A stretch of DNA of 64,000 bases from Terriglobia bacterium. GTDB taxonomy: Bacteria > Acidobacteriota > Terriglobia > Terriglobales > Acidobacteriaceae. The notes beneath the pieces are model-generated. The model was given only the letters and a program-made list of their open reading frames with translations, had not been told where the DNA came from and made no database searches. Below, one piece after another: positions 59,144 to 64,000 of this stretch (position 1 is its first letter; each line of letters starts with the position of its first letter). A program made the position numbers and the translations under genes. The DNA lies in NCBI GenBank assembly GCA_020073165.1, contig JAIQFP010000010.1, positions 62,001 to 126,000 of the forward strand, read 5' to 3'.

Positions 59144-61588
59144 ATGGCCAAGAATGGAAAAGCTTCCTCCAACAGCAAAGCCGCCCACTGGGTGGGCAAG
59201 AAGCTCAAGCGCAAGGAAGACCCGCGCCTCATCCAGGGCATTAGCCACTACACTGACGACCTCAAGATGGCTGGGATGGTGTACTGCGTGCTGGTGCGCT
59301 CACCCCACGCCCATGCTGAAATCAAAGCCATCCGCACCGACGCGGCCCGCGCCCTGCCCGGAGTGGTGGCCGTCTTCACCGGCGAAGACACCTCTGCCGT
59401 CGGCCCCGTCCCCTGCGCCATGCAGATGCCGGACCTCAAGGTCCCCCGCCACCCGGTGTTGGGTACCGGTCGCGTACGTTACCTTGGCGAACCCGTCGCC
59501 GCCATTGTCGCCGAAGATATTTACACCGCCAGCGATGCCGCCGAGCTGGTCGAAGTGGATTACGAGCCGCTCCCGGTCGTCACTGACATGGAAAAGGCGC
59601 TCAGCAGCGACACCGCTTACGTCCACGATCAATTCAAGAGCAACCAGGCTTTCACCCACACCCTGAAGGGCGGCGACATCGAAACTGCTTTCAAGAAGGC
59701 TGACAAGGTTGTCAGCCAGCGCATGATCAACCAGCGCCTGGCTCCCATTGCCATGGAGCCCCGCGCCGTGCTCGCCGAATATCTGCCCGGTGAGAATCGG
59801 TTGACGGTTTGGTCTTCCACGCAGATTCCACACCTGCTCAAGACGCAAATCTCGGTGATGGTTGGCCTTCCGGAGACTGCCGTTCGTGTCATCACCCCTG
59901 AGGTCGGTGGAGGCTTTGGCAGCAAACTCAACGTCTATGGGGAGGAAGGCATCGTCCCCTGGCTGTCCATGAAACTCAGCCGCCCGGTGAAGTGGAATGA
60001 AGGCCGCCGCGAGAATTTTCTCGCTACCATTCATGGCCGCGACACCATCAACGATGTTGAACTCGCGCTCAAGAAAGACGGCACCATCCTCGGCCTGCGC
60101 GCCCGCATCCTGGCCGATCTCGGCGCCTACCACCAGCTCCTGACCCCGCTGATCCCACAGCTTACGGCGCTGATGCACGCGGGCTGCTACAAAATTCCTG
60201 CCATCCGAATTGACATCGTCGGCGTCTTCACCAACAAGATGTCCACCGACGCTTACCGCGGCGCTGGCCGCCCCGAGGCCACCTACAACGTCGAGCGCAT
60301 CATGGATATTGGCGCGCACGAGCTGGGCATGGACCCGGTCGCTTTCCGGCAAAAAAATCTGCCACAACCAAAGGAATTCCCGTTCACCACGATCACTGGC
60401 CTGACCTACGATTCGGCCAAGTATCAAGAAGCTCTCAACAAAGCCCTCAAACTTGCCGGATACGACGCTCTGCGCAAGCGGCAGAAAGCTGGGTTGAAGA
60501 ACGGCAAGTACTATGGTGTCGGTGTCTCCACCTATGTGGAGATTTGCGCCATCGGTCCCTCTGCAGCCACGCCTGCCGGAGGCTGGGAGAGCGGCACGGT
60601 GCGCATCGAGCCTACCGGGAAAGTCACGCTGCTGACCGGAGCCTCGCCGCATGGACAGGGGGAAGAAACCACGTTCGCCCAACTTATCGCCGACGAACTG
60701 GGTATTGATCCCGGCGACGTCAACGTCATCCACGGAGATACGCTCGCCGTGCCCTATGGCATCGGCACCTTCGGCAGCCGCGGCACCGCCGTCGGAGGCA
60801 CTGCCGCTTTCATGGCTACCCAGAAGCTCAAGGCCAAGATGTCCGCGCTCGCCGCGCACTTGTTAGGCTGCAAGGCCGCCGACATCACCATCGGTCGCGG
60901 CCGGCTTAGCGCCAAGGGAGGCAAGAAGTCCATCTCCTTCGGCGAACTGGTGATGGCTGCCTATACTGCACACAGCATTCCCGCCGGATTCGAGCCCGGT
61001 CTGGAAGCCACGCACTTCTTCGAGCCGCCGAACTTCACCTTCCCGTTCGGCACCCACATCGCCTCCGTCGAAGTGGACGCCGAAACCGGCGAAGTGAAGA
61101 TCGACAAGTACGTTGGTGTGGACGACTGCGGCAACGTCATCAACCCGCTGATCGTCGACGGACAGATTCACGGCGGCATCGCCCAGGGCATGGGCCAGGC
61201 CATGTGGGAAGAGCTGATCTACAACGAAGACGGCCAACTCATTACCGGCTCGTTCATGGACTACGTGATTCCCAAGGCCCACTTCTTCCCGGAATTCACT
61301 CTCGACCGCACGGTCACGCCGTCGCCCGTGAATCCGATGGGGGTGAAAGGAGTCGGCGAAGCTGGGACCATCGCCTCCACTCCGTGCATGGTCAATGCCG
61401 TCTGCGACGCGCTTTCCTCGCTGGGAGTTCGCCATATTGACATGCCGCTGAAGCCCGAGCGGGTCTGGAAGGCCATCACCAGCGCTCAAAGCGGCGGGAT
61501 GGAACCGCTACCTCCCGAACTGTCATCCCGAGCGAAGCGAAACAGTTCGGAGAAAGCCAGCAAGTCATCCACCCGGAGGCGTCCATGA
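59144..61588 (+). CDS. Molybdopterin-binding subunit, form II CoxL-like
   Basis: An 814-residue molybdenum hydroxylase catalytic subunit. VGKKLKRKEDPRLIQG is the usual N-terminus; GGGFGSKLNVYGEE, the active-site loop DAYRGAGRPEA, GQGEETTFAQ and GTFGSRGTA match the xanthine-dehydrogenase/CODH family, and the C-terminus has GVKGVGEAGTI with the catalytic Glu. The loop is AYRGAGR (form II), not the AYxCSFR of genuine CO dehydrogenase, so the substrate is probably another aldehyde or heterocycle. The last ~25 residues (PPELSSRAKRNSSEKASKSS) come from a dispersed repeat, see 61515-61550. Confidence 0.95.
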   Translation: MAKNGKASSNSKAAHWVGKKLKRKEDPRLIQGISHYTDDLKMAGMVYCVLVRSPHAHAEIKAIRTDAARALPGVVAVFTGEDTSAVGPVPCAMQMPDLKVPRHPVLGTGRVRYLGEPVAAIVAEDIYTASDAAELVEVDYEPLPVVTDMEKALSSDTAYVHDQFKSNQAFTHTLKGGDIETAFKKADKVVSQRMINQRLAPIAMEPRAVLAEYLPGENRLTVWSSTQIPHLLKTQISVMVGLPETAVRVITPEVGGGFGSKLNVYGEEGIVPWLSMKLSRPVKWNEGRRENFLATIHGRDTINDVELALKKDGTILGLRARILADLGAYHQLLTPLIPQLTALMHAGCYKIPAIRIDIVGVFTNKMSTDAYRGAGRPEATYNVERIMDIGAHELGMDPVAFRQKNLPQPKEFPFTTITGLTYDSAKYQEALNKALKLAGYDALRKRQKAGLKNGKYYGVGVSTYVEICAIGPSAATPAGGWESGTVRIEPTGKVTLLTGASPHGQGEETTFAQLIADELGIDPGDVNVIHGDTLAVPYGIGTFGSRGTAVGGTAAFMATQKLKAKMSALAAHLLGCKAADITIGRGRLSAKGGKKSISFGELVMAAYTAHSIPAGFEPGLEATHFFEPPNFTFPFGTHIASVEVDAETGEVKIDKYVGVDDCGNVINPLIVDGQIHGGIAQGMGQAMWEELIYNEDGQLITGSFMDYVIPKAHFFPEFTLDRTVTPSPVNPMGVKGVGEAGTIASTPCMVNAVCDALSSLGVRHIDMPLKPERVWKAITSAQSGGMEPLPPELSSRAKRNSSEKASKSSTRRRP
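61515..61550 (+). repeat. Inverted-repeat element in the 3' end of the CoxL-like gene
   Basis: CCGAACTGT (61515-61523) and ACAGTTCGG (61542-61550) are a 9-bp perfect inverted repeat around CATCCCGAGCGAAGCGAA. The core TGTCATCCCGAGCGAAGCGA is a very common dispersed sequence in environmental bacteria (from memory). It is read through in frame. Confidence 0.75.
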
Positions 61589-62436
61589 TCCCGGCCAACT
61601 TCGACTACGAATCGCCACGCACCCTGAGCGAAGCGCTCGACCTCCTCGCCTCGCGCGAGGACGCCAAAGTGCTCGCCGGCGGCCACAGCCTGCTGCCCGC
61701 CATGAAGCTGCGCCTGGCGCAGCCCTCCATGCTGGTGGACATCGGCCGCATCGGAGGTCTCGCGTACATCCGCGAGTCCGGGGACCAGATCCTCATCGGC
61801 GCCATGACCACCCACGGGGAAGTCGCCGCTTCGAAACTCCTGCTGCGTTCCTCGCCTCTATTAGCCCAGACCGCCACCGAGATCGGCGATACCCAGGTAC
61901 GCAATCGCGGCACCATCGGAGGCTCGCTGGCCCAGGCCCATCCCTCCGCCGACTATCCCGCGGCTGTCCTCGCGCTTGATGCCGAACTTGTCGTGCACAG
62001 CCGGAAAGGCGAGCGCGTCATCCCGGCCACCAAGTTCTTTACCGGAATGTTCTCCACCCAGTTGCACAACGACGAAATCCTCACCGAGATTCGCGTGCCC
62101 AGAACCCCGGGCGAAGGGACCGCCTACAAGAAGTTCCACCACCCGGCTTCGGGCTACGCGGTAGTCGGGATTGCTGTCCGCTTGAAGATGTCCGGAGGAA
62201 AGATTGACAACGCCGTGGTCGGGATTACCGGCGTCTCCGAGATCGCCTATCGGGCCACCAAGGTGGAGAACGCCCTACGCGGCAAACCCACAACCGCTTT
62301 CGCTGACGCCGCCACCCACGCGGCCGACGGCGTCGAAGTCCTGGGCGATTACTTCGCTTCCACCGAATACCGCCAGCACCTGGCTGAGGTCATGACCCGC
62401 CGCGCCCTGGCGCAAGCCGCAGGAGGCAAGCGCTGA
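61585..62436 (+). CDS. FAD-binding subunit of the molybdenum hydroxylase (CoxM-like)
   Basis: A 283-residue protein; its ATG overlaps the catalytic subunit's stop by 4 bp. FAD-binding motifs are AGGHSLLPAMKLRLAQP and TIGGSLAQAHPSAD. The second domain includes TEIRVPRTP and the CO_deh_flav_C region with GIAVRLKMSGGKIDNAVVGITG. It passes electrons from the Fe-S subunit to an acceptor such as a quinone. Third gene of the coxSLM-type unit. Confidence 0.95.
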   Translation: MIPANFDYESPRTLSEALDLLASREDAKVLAGGHSLLPAMKLRLAQPSMLVDIGRIGGLAYIRESGDQILIGAMTTHGEVAASKLLLRSSPLLAQTATEIGDTQVRNRGTIGGSLAQAHPSADYPAAVLALDAELVVHSRKGERVIPATKFFTGMFSTQLHNDEILTEIRVPRTPGEGTAYKKFHHPASGYAVVGIAVRLKMSGGKIDNAVVGITGVSEIAYRATKVENALRGKPTTAFADAATHAADGVEVLGDYFASTEYRQHLAEVMTRRALAQAAGGKR

Positions 62437-62488
62437 GACGAGTCAAACATGCTTGGTAGTGCGGCCCGGCCGTGCTACGCTGTCCCGC

Positions 62489-62797
62489 ATGTCGCGACTC
62501 ATGCTGGGGATCATCGCGGGCCTGGTGTTTGGGCTGCTCGACATTCTCCTGATGCTGCCCTTGAGCTTCCCCGACAAGCGGTCTGCGCTCGCGGGAGCCT
62601 TTATCAACCGCTTTTCCATCGGATTCGTCATTGGAGCAGTGCAGCTGGGTTGGCCGGGCTGGGCGGTAGGGCTGTTCATCGGCCTGTTGCTGAGCCTGGC
62701 TGACGCGATCATTACCAAGTCTTACGCACCCATCCTCGGCCTGGGAGCAGTAGGCGGTGCTCTCGTCGGTTTTCTCGTCCAGCGGTTCGGGCACTAG
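62489..62797 (+). CDS. Small membrane protein, function unknown
   Basis: ATG 62489 is chosen because the first TM helix then begins promptly; earlier in-frame codons are polar. The 102-residue product has about four TM helices (LGIIAGLVFGLLDILLMLPL, SIGFVIGAVQLGW, AVGLFIGLLLSLADAII, LGLGAVGGALVGFLV). Glycine-rich helices suggest tight packing. It follows the molybdenum operon by 52 bp and could be part of it, but no link is clear. Confidence 0.7.
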   Translation: MSRLMLGIIAGLVFGLLDILLMLPLSFPDKRSALAGAFINRFSIGFVIGAVQLGWPGWAVGLFIGLLLSLADAIITKSYAPILGLGAVGGALVGFLVQRFGH

Positions 62798-62884
62798 AAT
62801 TCAAGGTGTGCTGCCCGTGCTAGAAGCCAGCACCTTCACCTCGCGCACACTCTGATTACTGACGAAGATTTGAGTGTTAACAAA

Positions 62885-62908
62885 CGGGGCACGCTCACGC
62901 GTGCCCCG
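62885..62908 (+). terminator. Terminator-like hairpin between convergent genes
   Basis: CGGGGCACGC pairs with GCGTGCCCCG around the loop TCAC, a 10-bp perfect stem. No strong T-run follows; it is probably a bidirectional terminator for the membrane protein gene and hpf. Confidence 0.7.
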
Positions 62909-62932
62909 AAGGCTGATGCCTGACGACTGTTT

Positions 62933-63526
62933 CTAAGGCGCTTCGATCAACTCCATTTTTCCATCCCGCGTGCGGTGCAACACCATTACCTTGCCCTTGG
63001 GGTCGCGGAAGACGAAGACGTCGCGGTCGCGGAAGTGGGCTTCCTTGATGGCTTCCTCCAGGGTCATGGGACGCAAGGCTACGGCATCGTCGGAGTGTAC
63101 CAGGTGGACCTCAGTCGTTTTGGCGACCGCGGGAAACTTGTGCACCACAATGGGCACGGCAGTGTCTTCACTGATGCCGACCGCGGTCTGAAGTTCCTCC
63201 TGGCCTGCATTGCCGTTGAACTTGCGTCCCGCCTGGCGCTTCTTGGTGCGCCAGCGGGTCTTGTACTTGACAGCCTGTTTCTCCAGGTGTTCGAGGGCCT
63301 GGTTCACCGCCGATTTCATGTCACCCGCTTGCGCGAGCCCGACAATGGGCCCGTTGCGCGGGCTGATGGTGATCTCGGCCTTGTGGCGGTGCTTCTCTAC
63401 GGCGAGGATCACCTTGGTTTCAAACTTATCGGATAAGATTTTGCGGATTTTGTTGAGGCCGGTTTCTACTTCCTTGCGGATGGCGGGAGTGATTTCGTAC
63501 TGCCTTCCGGTGTATTCCACGTTCAT
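62933..63526 (-). CDS. hpf: Long-form ribosome hibernation promoting factor
   Basis: ATG 63526 has GGAGG 7 nt upstream. The 197-residue protein has the S30AE domain (MNVEYTGRQYEITPAIRKEVE, VILAVEKHRHKAEITIS, DMKSAVNQALEHLEKQAVKYK) and a C-terminal dimerisation domain (ALRPMTLEEAIKEAHFRDRDVFVFRDP). Long HPF makes 100S ribosome dimers in stationary phase. It lies directly downstream of rpoN, a widely conserved order; it should be co-transcribed with it. Confidence 0.95.
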   Translation of the reverse strand: MNVEYTGRQYEITPAIRKEVETGLNKIRKILSDKFETKVILAVEKHRHKAEITISPRNGPIVGLAQAGDMKSAVNQALEHLEKQAVKYKTRWRTKKRQAGRKFNGNAGQEELQTAVGISEDTAVPIVVHKFPAVAKTTEVHLVHSDDAVALRPMTLEEAIKEAHFRDRDVFVFRDPKGKVMVLHRTRDGKMELIEAP

Positions 63527-63574
63527 TGTGCGCCCTCCAAAAAGTTCGTTCACTGCTGGGCACAACCGGTGTTG

Positions 63575-64000
63575 CTACTTCTTCACTCTGCGCTGGTGGG
63601 TGCTCGGGATGCGCATGTCTTCCCGGTACTTCGCAACCGTGCGGCGAGTGACCTGGATACCCTGCGACTGGAGGATGCGGGTGATCTGCTCGTCGGTCAA
63701 CGGCCGGGCGGGATCTTCTTCCTCGATGAGTTTCTTGACCCGGCGCTTGAGGATAAGCAACGAGGTGTTGCTGCCCTCGGGGCCGTTCACGCTCTCGCTG
63801 AAGAAGTAACGCAGTTCGAATACGCCCTGCGGGGTGTGGGCGTACTTGTTGGCCACCGCTCGGGAAACGGTGGAAGGATGCACGCCGATTTCTTCGGCCA
63901 CCTCCTTGATCATCATGGGCAGCAGGTAGTCAATGCCTCGTTCCAGGAAATCCTGCTGGCGTGCCACGATGGAGTAGCAGACCTTCATGATGGTCTGCTT
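63575..64000 (-). CDS. rpoN: RNA polymerase sigma-54 factor, C-terminal part (5' end outside window)
   Basis: The frame runs off the right edge, so only ~141 C-terminal residues are seen. The sigma-54 DNA-binding domain is clear: EVAEEIGVHPSTVSRAVANKY (helix-turn-helix), FFSESV and the RpoN box TRRTVAKYRE. It directs RNA polymerase to -24/-12 promoters and requires an AAA+ activator. It is followed by hpf, as in many bacteria. Confidence 0.97.
   Translation of the reverse strand, partial: KQTIMKVCYSIVARQQDFLERGIDYLLPMMIKEVAEEIGVHPSTVSRAVANKYAHTPQGVFELRYFFSESVNGPEGSNTSLLILKRRVKKLIEEEDPARPLTDEQITRILQSQGIQVTRRTVAKYREDMRIPSTHQRRVKK

Noticed and set aside
59144-61588. Annotation as genuine aerobic CO dehydrogenase
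   Set aside because: The active-site loop is AYRGAGR (form II), not AYxCSFR (form I); CO oxidation is unlikely.

Overview
The window looks like a GC-rich chromosomal segment from a member of the Acidobacteriota (Terriglobia, 'Koribacter/Acidobacteriales-like'). This is inferred from gene content: an ECF sigma factor paired with a Ser/Thr kinase-TPR protein, a ~1070-residue secreted Asp-box beta-propeller protein, many secreted TPR and orphan proteins, and several families of short dispersed GC-rich hairpin repeats. No phage, CRISPR array or intact insertion sequence was seen. Two tRNA genes are present: Val-GAC and Pro-CGG, both with an encoded CCA.

Layout. 1-6 kb: the tail of a DEAD-box RNA helicase, a secreted helical-repeat protein, and a minus-strand cassette (52-aa basic protein, receiver-like protein, RRM RNA-binding protein, 84-aa charged protein) whose first three genes share 4-bp overlaps. 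Then come tRNA-Val, an unusual Nudix protein with a duplicated tail, a methyltransferase, a zinc-ribbon protein and a PhaR-type regulator. 6-17 kb: an FMN reductase, a GH63-like glucosidase, TPR and zinc-ribbon proteins, secreted proteins, an Ada-type DNA repair regulator, an ExbD remnant and a second methyltransferase. 17-27 kb: a propeller-PHP metallohydrolase, a CocE-type hydrolase, an amino-acid permease, an atypical SDR, and a nagA plus stand-alone GlmS-isomerase pair that probably degrades GlcNAc-6-P. 27-31 kb: tRNA-Pro, a small membrane protein and the large Asp-box protein.

31-51 kb is the centrepiece: an exopolysaccharide locus on the minus strand. From the promoter side the order is a Wza-like export protein, a Wzc/GumC-like chain-length protein, a P-loop-less BY-kinase-like protein, a NusG paralogue, an undecaprenyl-phosphate sugar-1-phosphate transferase, a 73-aa protein, an O-antigen ligase/polymerase, a flippase-heparinase fusion, a GT4, a double GT4 and a secreted beta-helix protein. 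The dTDP-rhamnose operon rmlBACD follows behind a terminator and a structured leader. A divergent LuxR-type regulator with a non-canonical receiver borders the locus. Many genes overlap by 4, 17 or 23 bp, which suggests one translationally coupled unit. The two in-frame fusions, the degenerate kinase, the embedded NusG paralogue and a 51-residue tandem duplication in the exporter make this locus the best candidate for unusual biology.

52-64 kb: the kinase-TPR/ECF sigma pair, a large secreted Asn/Gly/Tyr-rich protein with a companion secreted protein, a coxSLM-type molybdenum hydroxylase operon (form II loop, so probably not a true CO dehydrogenase), a small membrane protein, long-form hpf, and the C-terminal part of rpoN cut by the window edge.
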